Shown here: positions 22,440-32,424 of the stretch, piece by piece | Position numbering within the stretch: the first letter of the stretch is position 1 | Layout of the letters: every line of letters begins with the position of its first letter | From: Saprolegnia diclina VS20 | Lineage: Eukaryota > Oomycota > Saprolegniomycetes > Saprolegniales > Saprolegniaceae | Assembly: GCF_000281045.1 (NCBI RefSeq) | Contig: NW_008246088.1 | Span: 222,974-286,973 of the forward strand | Reading direction: 5' to 3' | DNA: 64,000 nt | Made by a program: the position numbers and the translations under genes | The notes under the pieces: model-generated | What the model was told of the DNA's origin: nothing | Databases searched by the model: none | Seen by the model: the letters and a program-made list of their open reading frames with translations, nothing else

Positions 22440-23469
22440 GACTGGGATTGTCAATAGTACAAGCAAGGGGACTTGTGAAATGCAGCATTACGCAAAGTAC
22501 ACTGCAGACGTCCGGTCTCGCTGTGTGTCACAAATTGTCTCTTCGTCTGGTATCCGATGAGCCAATCCGACGCATTCGTGGTCCAACTAAGCGTTATGAT
22601 TGGCGGAGCCTCGCCAAAAGCGGTCTGGATCGCGGCCTGCACCAGATTCCTAGAGTGGTAGAGGCATGCCCAGAGGCGACACTTGGGGTTTGTATGCAAT
22701 CGAGAGCAAAGGTGGAATTGCCAGAAACCAGACAGGTGTGCACGTTGAAGTGGGTTTTCTTCGCATCGACACGCCGGCGTCGTCAGCTGCACTTGGATCC
22801 CCGCCGGTGTGGCCGCGTGCTCGCCGAAGGCTTTGCTGTGCACGTCAAGTGCCCAGACAGGTGCAATTGTTCGCATGCCACCGAGGACGAAGCTCAGAGA
22901 TCCTACACGACCATGGATACCGGATACATATACCGTCTTGTAAGGTCCAACCTAGCTCCTATGGGTGGCAGCACGGATGCTACCGGTACGCCTTCCGTCA
23001 CACGCCCGCTCGCTGCCTAGGCTTGCACGTAGTACTGCCCTGCTGCTACTAGAGCGCGTTGCAATCGCCACACGGCTAGAGGGCTCTCGGGAGCGTAACC
23101 CCGAGTCGCCAAGGCAGTCACACCAACATAAGACGAAGCAACAGCGAGCGTCTTTACGCCATCGACGCCCACGACACCAGGACGTACGTAATGTAGAGGA
23201 GGGAAGGGCTCGCATGGAAGGCGCGCAGTACACAGGTTGCTTCCCGAGCATCGTCAACGACGTCAGAGGCGGGCCACGAAAGATATATACACCAGGAGAC
23301 TAACGTACATATGTGTGAGTCTGCTGACGCTGGTCACCAACACAGGATGGAACGGCATTGGATCAAGCACCGCGTACATGCTTTCGGTAGAGTTCAACAC
23401 GCAGGAATTTCAGTTCCTGGCTATAGAGTTGTTGTATGCAGCGCGCACCGCACATGCTCGGTGCAGCCG

Positions 23470-23493
23470 TACTAGTACTGCGCAGTACTAGTA
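23470..23493. repeat. Perfect 24-bp palindrome
   Basis: Self-complementary sequence built from two TACTAGTACTGC half sites meeting at 23481/23482. Could be a dimer binding site or a chance hairpin; shorter TACTAGT motifs occur at several other intergenic places in the window. Confidence 0.7.
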
Positions 23494-23636
23494 TACAGCA
23501 ACAAGAGCTAGAGACGCCTAGTCGACGCGGTCGGTCGCATTTGTTCATTTACCCCAGCATTTGTCGCTTGCCCTTTGCACGAGCGGGGTCTGGGCGCGGT
23601 GGACTTACGCATTTTCGCTGCTGCTATTGACGGTAA

Positions 23637-24067
23637 TGCGGCATCTCCAGCGGTTGGGTTTATGTTATGCTATATTTGTCCGTTTATGTTCGGATCCGGA
23701 CTTTGGGACCACTTAAAACATAACATAGAACTAGAGCCGGCCAGCGGTCAGGGCTATTTTTAAGCGTCGCAGACTGATGACGCAAACATCTCATACAATG
23801 TTCGGCAATGTTCGGCACTCATATTTTTGGCCAATCATAGACGATGCGTTCAGAAAAAAGCAGCCAATCAGCGAAAAGAGCTGCCTATAAAACTACACCA
23901 AATCCGACCCGCTTTGGGCCAAACCGGGTCGGATTTGGCACCGAGGGTTTATGATTATAGCATAAACCCAACCGCTGGAGACGCAAAGTTTTATGGTGGA
24001 TCTATTTTATTCGGTATCCGGACACATCCGTAATAACATAACATAAACCCAACCGTTGGAGATGCCC
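23637..24067. mobile_element. MITE, PIF/Harbinger-like, non-autonomous
   Basis: A 431 bp element. Its ends are inverted repeats of about 35 bp with a few mismatches: the left end runs GCGGCATCTCCAGCGGTTGG and continues GTTTATGTTATG; the right end, reversed, runs GGGCATCTCCAACGGTTGG with the same continuation. It is flanked by TAA at 23634-23636 and TAA at 24068-24070, the 3 bp target-site duplication expected of PIF/Harbinger elements. A third, inward copy of the terminal sequence sits at about 23953-23983 (minus orientation). No coding capacity, so movement would have depended on a transposase elsewhere. The GGGCATCTCC terminus resembles Harbinger-type MITEs in other genomes. Confidence 0.75.
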
Positions 24068-25205
24068 TAATACGAGGTACAAATCGCAGCAGAAAGGACC
24101 ACACGCACGGTTCTTCTTCATACACGTTACTGTCTATCGCTGTCAAAGGTACGAAGCGGTTCCGGCTTTTCTCCATTGAACCCTCTGAAACCAAATACTA
24201 CTTCTGGAAGTCGCTAAGAAAACCTAAGGTGCATAAATATTGCCTAAGGCATCGCCATGCTGCGACACCAGGCGCCGCGGCCAATGTTGTTGGTGTCACA
24301 ACCACTGCGGCGGTCGTAATCCCTTGCGTAACGAGAGCATGGCGCAGCGCCTTGATCGCTTGGCGAGCGTCGCCTGCCGTCACTCTGCCACTCGCCTTCC
24401 ACCTGCGATTGCGCTGCACAACTCCATGACCGCGACGCCTCTCTTCGCGCGTGGCTCTGAAGTCGGTGCCAAAGAAACGTCACGCTTCAAGCCTCATGGG
24501 ACGCTCGCTCGCTCTGCCGTGCAGAGGCCTGCGTCCACGCTTCGTGGTGTGGCGGCAGCGAGGAGGTTGGTTTGATCCGAGTGGGCAGCGTCACGAACAT
24601 GCGACGTAACGCCATCGGGCCTGTCTAGACTTGATCTTCTGGCGGTCCTGCATTTGGAGGACGGGTATGAGGCCGGGAGCCTTCAAGTAGCACTCGGCCA
24701 CGCGCGATTGAGGACTGACCCGACAGTCTTCTACGGAGGTGCGCGTCGCCGCCGCCGATCCTCCGCCTTCGCAATCGTTTGTGGCAGGATTCTTGCTAGT
24801 GTCCATCTGGCCCTTGGTCGGGTGGCGTCAAATTTGTCCGTGGGTGAAGCGCTTCGATACAAACTCCAAGTGTTGTTTCTGCTGAGAACTCGCCTTGTGG
24901 CTTGAACCTAAAGCCATCTGGGTGTGGAATATACCAACCAACGTTCGTATTGAGAGGTGTTAAAGTGATAGTTGGTGGGAACTGTCGATGAAAATATAGA
25001 GTAGGTTCGTAAAGCCCGGGAATGTCGAAACCCATCCATCGCATGGGCTGTGACTCACGCTTGGCGTACCCGGCGTCACATGGGTCGGCAACGCTGATGG
25101 GCGACGGCTTCGTCTTGACGAATGTATGGTTTACGCGCAAGGGCTTGCTGACCCGATCTGGCGTGCGCAACGTTGCCACTCCCTCTTTTGCCTTGCCTTT
25201 GAAAC

Positions 25206-25898
25206 ATGAAGTTCTTTGCCGTGCTCTTGGCGGCTGTGGCCATCGTCTTTGCCCAGGAGACGACGACCGATGCGCCGACGACCAAGCCGGCCGCGAGCAA
25301 GACGCCTGCGCCCACCAAGTGCGCTCGCCAGTACACGAGCCCGTGCACGACCGCGGCTGACTGCGGTGACCTGAACGGCTTCAACCTGACGTGCATCACG
25401 TCGGGCGACAACAAGATGTGCTCGTTCAACGGCGGTGTCGCAGTCATCAACGTGCGCCAGAACTCGTCGGCCGACGGCTTGGTGCACCAGTACGGCGACT
25501 GCACGATCAACCAGTGCAACAGCGGCCACGGCTTTACGGAAGACAAGACCAACATCATTACATGCCAGGAGACGCTCGCTTGCGTCAAGGAAATCAACGA
25601 CAAGCCCGGCGTCGTGCTCCGCTCGCAGTGCCACACGTGCGGCAGTTGCAAGGCGCAGTCGGTCAAGGAAACCCGTTTCGACTGCACCAAGGTCTGCCCC
25701 AAGACGCCGGCGCCGACGACCAAGTCGCTTGCCCCGGGTGCGACGGCCGCGCCTGGCTCGGGCAGTGGCTCGACGGCGACTACCACGCGTGCGCCCAAGA
25801 CTGCTGCCCCCGTGGCGACGACGGCTCCCTCGAGCGCGTCCTCTCTGTTCGCCAGCGGCGTTGTCGTCGCGGCGATTGCTTTTGCCCAACTCTGCTAA
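25206..25898 (+). CDS. Secreted Cys-rich protein with GPI-type C-terminus
   Basis: 230 residues, intronless. Signal peptide MKFFAVLLAAVAIVFAQ, a short Thr/Pro/Ala-rich spacer, then the Cys domain (about residues 38-165) with CARQYTSPCTTAADCGDLNG, CQETLACVKEI, QCHTCGSCKAQ and CTKVCP. A Ala/Pro/Thr/Ser-rich stalk and a hydrophobic tail (SSASSLFASGVVVAAIAFAQLC) end the protein, as for GPI anchoring. Paralogue of the 19950-20585 gene, in the opposite orientation and with a longer stalk. Likely a wall or surface protein; no catalytic motif seen. Confidence 0.88.
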   Translation: MKFFAVLLAAVAIVFAQETTTDAPTTKPAASKTPAPTKCARQYTSPCTTAADCGDLNGFNLTCITSGDNKMCSFNGGVAVINVRQNSSADGLVHQYGDCTINQCNSGHGFTEDKTNIITCQETLACVKEINDKPGVVLRSQCHTCGSCKAQSVKETRFDCTKVCPKTPAPTTKSLAPGATAAPGSGSGSTATTTRAPKTAAPVATTAPSSASSLFASGVVVAAIAFAQLC

Positions 25899-26019
25899 GA
25901 GTACATTTACATACACCTATGTAACCCTAACTTCGACTATACGCTCCTTTGGGCTTCAACGAGTACCTCCTCCGTCGGTCGCTGCACGCAGTGATACACA
26001 AGCACAGTTGTACGAAAGG

Positions 26020-26744
26020 TCATTTGGTGGTGCCTCTGATGATGTAGTACACAAGCACGCTGATGCTGAACGTCAAGTGCAGCGTGATCATGGTCAGAAA
26101 GAGGTAGAACCACTTGAGCGTGCGCTTCCCGATGCATTTGCCCGTCCACGGGCAGTGATGGTCGAGCTACATAGACCGGCGATGAGTACCTGTAGACCAC
26201 ATGCATATCTTCGTGTAGATACCCCGTCGATGCACACTTCGCACTCGTAGCAGTGGACTGCGTTGGCCGGGCGGCGGATACGGCAGTGGGCTAGAACGCT
26301 GTGAGCAGAAGTCAGAGAAGAGTGCATGGCCGTACCGCAGAGCACGCCTTCGTCTTCGCCGGCGGGATTGACATAGTCTTCGCGGATGATGCCGGGATCG
26401 CTGCACGCCACCATCGCAAACGAAAGGAAAGTGAGCACGATCGAGAGCACCAAGACCGCGATGACCCACGCCGTGATGTTGCGATCGAACGAGCAAATGA
26501 ACGACGGCGCCAAGATGAGTGCGAACGTAAACGTCATGCACGGCCAGTTGGGCCCGACATGGCACACGCTCGGGAACGCCATCGCCGTGCCACCTTTGTG
26601 GAAGAGATAGTGGGTATGGCCGGCGCTAAAGCAGCAGCCGCCGGGCCGAGCGTCTTCGAGGATCGTCACCGCATGGTCGTCGATCGTCGGCGCCGACGCG
26701 TCGCGCTCCTTTGGGGTCTGCAGCGCCATGAGGTCCGTCTCCAT
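26020..26744 (-). CDS. DHHC-type protein S-acyltransferase
   Basis: Three exons (26744-26336, 26290-26223, 26166-26020; introns 45 and 56 bp) encode 207 residues. Order: cytosolic N-terminus, two membrane segments (WPCMTFTFALILAPSFICSF and ITAWVIAVLVLSIVLTFLSF), ACSDPGII (the family's DPG motif), the Cys-rich domain HCRIRRPANAVHCYECEVC, the catalytic LDHHCPWTGKCIG, and a third segment (WFYLFLTMITLHLTFSISVLVYYII). DHHC enzymes palmitoylate cytosolic cysteines of membrane proteins. The usual fourth membrane segment and C-terminal TTxE motif are missing from this model; either the protein is short or a further 3' exon was not found. ATG 26744 was preferred to upstream frame continuation, which looks non-coding. 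Confidence 0.87.
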
Positions 26745-27253
26745 CGATCGACCGCGGCAACGGTCGGCTTGGTGTTTTTCGAAGTCGAAGTTCCGAGTGA
26801 TTGAATCCAGCGCAAGATGGCCATACACAACCAAGCAACGCGTTAAAGTCGCGTTAAACGCCGATACCCCATGTACCCACGACGAGGCCATGACGCACGG
26901 CGTGTCGGAGACGTCCCTGCGCAATTGAAGCTCCGCGAGCTTCTTGCGTCGCTGGTGCCAGCGCCAGCGGGCAAGACGATCCGACGACCAGACGCAGCAA
27001 GAATTCACCAGCGTCGAAGCTACCAACAACAATATGCATACTTGGCAGCGCTGCAAGCAGCGGATGCTACATGTATTGAATCTGCCTGACTGCAGCATGA
27101 CACGCGCCGTGGGCTCGCGACGGCTGCCCTTTCTCGGTACTCGACGTAGCGCGCTCGGCTGTACTCAGTACCATATTCGTGCAAACGACACGGACGCACC
27201 CAAGAAATCTAAAGCGACATCGTTGCGGAGCATCCGATCAAATTGCTATTCAA
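26745..27253. other. Intergenic, no gene supported
   Basis: About 500 bases upstream of the acyltransferase gene and downstream of the BAG-like gene. Open frames here are extensions of the acyltransferase frame without conserved content. Confidence 0.5.
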
Positions 27254-27631
27254 CTACGACGAGGTCGTGGCGACGTGGGTCGTGAGCTGCGCGTGCAGCG
27301 AGAGCATGGTCGACCGAATGGCCTCGCACTGCTTGTTGAGTAGCTTGCGCTGGTCGCGAATGTCGTCTTTGCCCGTGACCAAGTCGGCTGTGATGATGCC
27401 ATCGACACCGTGGAACTGAAGCTTGTCGAGGCTGCCGCACATTTGCGCGATCGCGTCCTTGGACTCGACGAGCTCCGACTTTGGGACGTTCGCCGTCGCG
27501 TTGTGCACGGCGACTTGCCACTCGATCTCCTTGACGCGGCGCTCGAGCTTGGCGATCGCCAGCTGCAAGTTGTTGAGGCTCTGCAGGGCGGCCTCGCTCG
27601 CCGAGCTGTAGGCGCGACTGCGGGATGGCAT
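27254..27631 (-). CDS. Small helical protein, BAG-domain-like
   Basis: 125 residues, intronless, ATG 27631. The whole protein is predicted helical: LNNLQLAIAKLERRVKEIEW, then a variable part, then LDKLQFHGVDGI and KDDIRDQRKLLNKQCEAI. The spacing of an L-x-K-L-Q-x-x-G-V-D segment followed by a basic VR-x-x-RK-x-L-like helix resembles BAG domains, which bind the Hsp70 ATPase domain and promote nucleotide exchange. The similarity is weak and by eye; a generic coiled-coil adaptor is the alternative. Composition and codon use match neighbouring genes. Confidence 0.55.
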   Translation of the reverse strand: MPSRSRAYSSASEAALQSLNNLQLAIAKLERRVKEIEWQVAVHNATANVPKSELVESKDAIAQMCGSLDKLQFHGVDGIITADLVTGKDDIRDQRKLLNKQCEAIRSTMLSLHAQLTTHVATTSS

Positions 27632-28150
27632 GCTGCTTCGTCGGCCGTCAACCTATTTTTGCCGTCCAACTTCGCGCTCGATAAAACTTCGACGCGGACA
27701 CTTCGAATACCGTTCTCCAGCGGCCTTACCCGACTTGACATCCGATAACCTTTATTTCTAAGAGACAAATCACAGCCAAGCCACCACAGAGTATGCGTTG
27801 AGCGACGTGCCGCTAACAACAACGCGTCTCTACGATAGCAACCCACTCGCGCAAGCTCATCCCTTCAAGTACAAGGTATCCCGAGCGCAGCAGCTCCAAG
27901 CTTCACAGCGCAGTCTTCTCCCGAGGACGAGGGGTAGGTCTACTCGGCCCAGGACCATTTTCTCCAGCTCATTCGATGCACACCGACCATCCATGACAAT
28001 AAATTATGTTATTGAAGACAACTAAATAAGCAACAACTACGCAAAGCGAAGAATGCGCAGAGGAATCTGCACCGGCGTGGACGTAGCACCGCTCGCCGCG
28101 TCCTCGGCCGTGTCCCCAGTCGCGAGACGCCGCACTCGCTGATTCTACGC
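27632..28150. other. Intergenic, no gene supported
   Basis: About 520 bases holding the promoter of the BAG-like gene and the 3' end of the winged-helix-like repeat gene. No repeat or RNA gene seen. Confidence 0.5.
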
Positions 28151-30248
28151 TCAGGTCATAACAATGTGCCGCCTGCACGCGTCGACAAGACCAACCTGTA
28201 TGCCGACTTCGGGGGTGGCCACGGCGCGCTCCTTGCTGCTGTTGTCGTCGTCGCCTGGCCATGCAATTGCGTGGGGCGTGTACCAGTCGATCCTTGAGGC
28301 AACCTCGCTTCGACGGCTACAGCCATGTCCATAACGAAGATACGAAGATCGCGGACGTACGAGCGCTTGCGCTTCTTTGGTTGAGCCAGTGCAAACTTGC
28401 CATCGATCGCGTGCTGGCTCATGCCGTCGGGCACGAAGCGCAGTCGTGGGTCCTCCTCTAACATGGCGTAAACGAGGCCATCGACGTCGCCAGCGTGTGG
28501 GTCCAGCCGTGCCAAGTCCAGAATCTCTCGCACGTCCAGTGTATCTCCCGGTGCCCGCTGTTGATCGTTTAAGCGATCGAGTGCCATGCCAAGACAGTTG
28601 ATGACAACGGCGCGTGGCACGCGTGTTGGCGCCACGCGCTCGGCCTTGGCGAGGAAGGCAGCATCGCCGTCGGTAAATGGCCTACGCGTGCGGCGTCAGA
28701 CAAATGGAGAACACAAGAATATCGTACAAGAGCTGGTGGTGGGGGTTGCTGACAAGGCAAAAGTTGCCGCGTCCAAGCGCGTCCGCACCGTACAGAACGC
28801 GGTCGTCGGCGCGCAGGCGATCGATGATGCCGCCAACGTACTCGTCGAGCGTCACGAGGCCTTCTGGCTGCAGTTTCGCAGCTTGCGCCGCAATGTACGC
28901 GTACGAGACTGTCGGCTGCGTTCGCAGCTTGTCCAGAACGTCCGCCAAGAGGTGTGTTGCAGCACTCACAACGTCGAGCTTGACAGCGCGCACAAAGCGG
29001 TCGCCGTCCAGGTGCAGCCGGTCGTCACTGCAGAGACGCTTGACGAGGTGGGCGTAGAGCCCGTCGGGGGTCCAGCCCGGCGCACGCATCTGCTGCGTCT
29101 CGTCTCGTAGGCGCTGCAGCGGGAAAAACGCGTGGCGTTCCAGGTGCGTCAACACCATCGTCGTCATGCGGCGCAGCGCGTCATCGGCACGCACGGGGAC
29201 AGCAGCCGGCCTAATGAGCAGCGTCAGTTTGAGAAGATCCAGGAACGAATGGACGAACACAGGGGGCGCTCGGGGCGCTTCCGTTGGCAGTGCAAAGTAG
29301 CTGGCACTCGGATCTTGGCCCTGAACGAACGCAATTTTCGGATCCCGGCGCATGGCGTCAACGACACTCTGCGCGAAGGCGTCGTCGTCGATGTCCTCTT
29401 GCGACTTGGTGGCCTTCTTGGCCTTGTAGCGGAGGCAAGGAAACCCGCGCCGGCGCCGGCCCTCGGCGAGGATCGTCGCAACAGGAAACCGCGATACGTG
29501 CTGCAGCGTCGCCAGCGCCATGGCCGTAAACTTTGGCACCGCCGAATCGAGCGAGAGCGTCATGCTGGCGTCATACGCGCTGTGGGCTCTCGCAAAGACG
29601 CCCCGGCCCTTCTTGTCGAGGGAGTAGACCATGCGCGGGTCGAGCTTCATGGCCTCGACGATCGCGCTGGCATACGCTTTCGGGTCGACGTTCTGGGACA
29701 CCATTGTCTTGGCCTGGCCAAAGAGGTTGGTCGTCATCCACGCTGGCTGCATCCGCAGCACGTGGATCGCGACGCAAGTCCACTTGTGGACGTCCAACTG
29801 AAAGGCATCGGCGTACGAAAGCCCGACCCGGAGCGCCTTGGTGAAGCCTTTGGTGTCAGAGAGCTGGGCTTGCGCACGCGTCGCCTTCTGAAGCGCCCGG
29901 CGGTGCCAAATGTACGGGTTCCGCGCATCGCCATGGCCTTGCAGGATGCCCATGGCCTTGAGCCGGTTCGCCACGTGGCTGCGCCCATCGCTCTTGTCAC
30001 GCAGATGATGCCACCTAACGTTCAAAGCGCATGAGGTATATGCGTCCATCGCGTATGTACCAAGCCTCGAATTGTGGCGAGCAGCGCGCCGAGGCCTCGT
30101 AGACGTTGAGGAGCTGAACGAGGTCGGCCTTGGCGACGACAATCTCGAGGCGGCGCCAGTCGCAGAGGAACTCGAGGAAGACGAGCTCCTCCAGGACGTC
30201 ACGGACCATCGTCTCGTGTTCGTGCTTGACGAGGTGGTCGCCTGCCAT
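28151..30248 (-). CDS. Winged-helix-like repeat protein A (five units, nuclear-type basic motif)
   Basis: Four exons (30248-30061, 30014-28728, 28681-28361, 28292-28151; introns 46, 46 and 68 bp) give 645 residues with frame kept throughout. An N-terminal helical domain ends SPQFEAWWHHL, the W-W being split by intron 1. Five repeated units of about 80-100 residues follow; each has two or three helices and then a short hydrophobic strand pair, for example AYASAIVEAMKLDPRMVYSL, AFAQSVVDAMRRDPKIAFVQ and EYVGGIIDRLRADDRVLYGA. This helix-helix-wing pattern suggests winged-helix or OST-HTH-like modules. A basic QPKKRKRS motif near residue 598 could be a nuclear signal. Paralogue of the 32425-34027 gene; related units occur in the 45213-49985 gene. 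Function unknown; nucleic-acid binding is an inference. Confidence 0.75.
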
Positions 30249-30915
30249 CCTCTGCGTTGCTGCTGCTCGCGGATGGAATAGTGTACGCCCTTCGTAAATA
30301 GTGTGATCTGGCCTTTCCAACGGTTGCGTGAACCTCGTCCTGCCTGCACCCTTTCCTCGACCCGCCTGCGTGGCGCAACGCCGTGGCTCTGCAGATCGAA
30401 CCAAGTCGCAAGGCGCCCAAGAGCAATCACGTAGCCCAGCAATGGACCAGCCGCAGCGTCTGCGCTGACGACCACTGCCTGCTCGAGCTCGTCGCAGGAG
30501 GCAAGCCTCTACGGGGCATTATTGTCGTCGAACACTCATTCCACGGGGCTTGGTTATGGCCCCGCAGCTCATTCGCACCGTCGCCGTGTACAGACATGCT
30601 TCGTTCTCAAGGTTACAGCAGGCGCACGACGTCGTTGGAATCGCTCTGCTCGGCGCACGCAAGAGGTCGGAGCCAGCGCCACGCACGGCAACGCCAAGCC
30701 CCTGATGTTTGGCCCACGGACCCTTCAGGATGCAACGTGTGGGACTGAGCGCCGCCGTTGTAACATCCGCCAAGCCGAGGCGAGGCGACAACGATATGCT
30801 GCGACACGCGGGAAGGGCCATAGAAACCGGCAGTTGACGGATGACTTCAAGTTTGCACCGAGCAACGGCCTCGGATCGCACTCGCCGTTGTGCCACGTAC
30901 TGCACAAGCAAGCGC
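30249..30915. other. Divergent intergenic promoter region
   Basis: About 670 bases between the starts of repeat gene A (-) and the MFS transporter (+). Frames in it are shadows. No clear core promoter elements recognised. Confidence 0.5.
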
Positions 30916-32368
30916 ATGAGCATGAGCATGAAGGCGACCACAATAAGCTACGCCCCGCGCGTGACCAAGTGGTGGACGCAGCTCGCACTCATCAACTTTG
31001 TCATCTTCATCGCCGAGTCGTCGCGGGGGATCGTCATGCCGACGCTCTTCCTCTACTGCCAGTCGCTCGGTGGCGGCCTCTACGAGATGGGTCTCTTGAC
31101 CTCCGTCTACAGCGTCGGCCGCCTCATTTCATCGACCGTCTTTGGCTACCTCTGCGACAAGTACTCGTTCCGCGCCGTGTACATTGCGTCGGCACTCATT
31201 GGCCTCGCCGGCAACTTCGTCTACTTTGTCCCGAGCACGCGCGCGCTCATCATCAGCCGCTTCTTCGTCGGCGTGAGCTCCGGTAACCTCAGCGTGTGTC
31301 GGTCCAACGTCGCGGCTATGACGACCGTTGGCGTTCGGCTCAAGTACCTCACGATCCTCGCGATCTCGGTGTACTTTGGGTACGCCCTCACGCCCGGCCT
31401 CGACGGCTTCATGACGGGCATCGACTACCACATCTTGGGTCTTCCGCTCAACGAGCTCACGGGTAAACCTCGACATTATGGTTGCCGGTGGACTGAGATC
31501 GAATGTGCTAGCGCCAGGGCTGCTGCTCGTGCTCATGAACTTGGTCACGGTCGTGCTCATGGTTTTCATCTACGACGACTCGATCAGCGTCCACGACGCG
31601 CCGGAAGCCGCGGTCGACGCGACCAAGAAGAAGACGCCGTCGCCCAGCGACACCTTTGTGCTCTCGGACAAGCTCGTGTACGCCGGCGTCATCCTCTTCA
31701 TCATGCTCAACGTCGTCGCCCGCGGTGTGCTCTCGATCTACGAGACGATCAACGTGCCGCTCTTTGTGCAAGTGACTGGCGACTCGCACGACAATGTGAT
31801 TGTCGCGGCCTCGACGTTCCAGTTCAACCTCGGTCTCCTCGGGTAATGACACCGTGTCCGTCACAACCTCGATTCAGCTCATGCGGTGTCTAGGCTGCTG
31901 GCGTACGTGGCCATTGAGATCTGGCACCACGTCGTCTCGGACGTCGTGCTGCTCGCCATTGGGTTTGGCGGCCTCGGACTTGGCAACTTGATCTTGGCGC
32001 TGCACGCGACTCCGACGTACACGGAGCTCTGGACTGGTGTCTTCTTCCTCTGGAGCGTCGGCAGTCCGATCACGACCGCCGTCTGTGTCTCGGCCTTCTC
32101 CAAGATCCTCGGCACGCGCCAGCAAGGCAAGTGGATGGGCCTCCTGGGCTCAGCGGCCTCGGTCTCGCGCATCATCATGCCGATGCTGCCGGCAGCTTTT
32201 GCGACATTTGCGCCTGTCTTTTGGATGGACGTTGTGCTCTGTGTCCTCAGCATCGCTATGCTCATCGCGTACGACGCTGCGGTGACGCGCGAGAAGACGA
32301 CGGCCCGCGGCGATGCGTTGCTCTGCCAGTCCACGCAGCCCGACTATGCGAGCGTCGCCCACGCATAG
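30916..32368 (+). CDS. Major facilitator superfamily transporter (MFSD8/CLN7-like)
   Basis: Three exons (30916-31462, 31512-31842, 31894-32368; introns 49 and 51 bp) encode 450 residues. ATG 30916 is the first of three close Met codons (MSMSM) before the first membrane segment. About twelve hydrophobic segments are visible. The first (LALINFVIFIAESSRGIVMPTLF), the MFS loop motif GYLCDKYSFRAVYI between segments 2 and 3, and SRFFVGVSSGNLSVCRS in segment 4 are close to the MFSD8/CLN7 group of lysosomal transporters. An acidic cytosolic loop near residue 205 separates the halves. The tail ends QPDYASVAHA. Substrate cannot be judged from sequence. It stops 56 bp short of the convergent repeat gene B. 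Confidence 0.88.
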
Positions 32369-32424
32369 TTGGCGATAGAAACACTGCCATGTTTTTGTTT
32401 TGAGTCTTGAGAGGTGGAGTGCCC

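Larger units (their letters stand above)
22440..25205. other. Gene-poor 2.8 kb region
   Basis: The longest stretch without a supported gene. It holds a MITE (23637-24067), a perfect 24-bp palindrome at 23470-23493, and otherwise fragmentary frames. The segment 24796-25179 (-) is open for 127 codons with unusual composition (FDIPGLYEPTLYFH region) but has no recognisable domain or gene structure; it may be the decayed end of a repeat. The promoters of the thaumatin-like gene (-) and of the Cys-rich gene at 25206 (+) must lie at its ends. Confidence 0.6.

Noticed and set aside
22448-23020. 190-codon plus-strand frame upstream of the thaumatin-like gene
   Set aside because: No recognisable motif, no splice continuation, and an equally long minus-strand frame overlaps it.
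24229-24575. Cys/His-rich reading (CCWCHNHCGG) as a zinc finger gene
   Set aside because: The Cys/His spacing fits no known finger, and no second ligand set or exon continuation was found.
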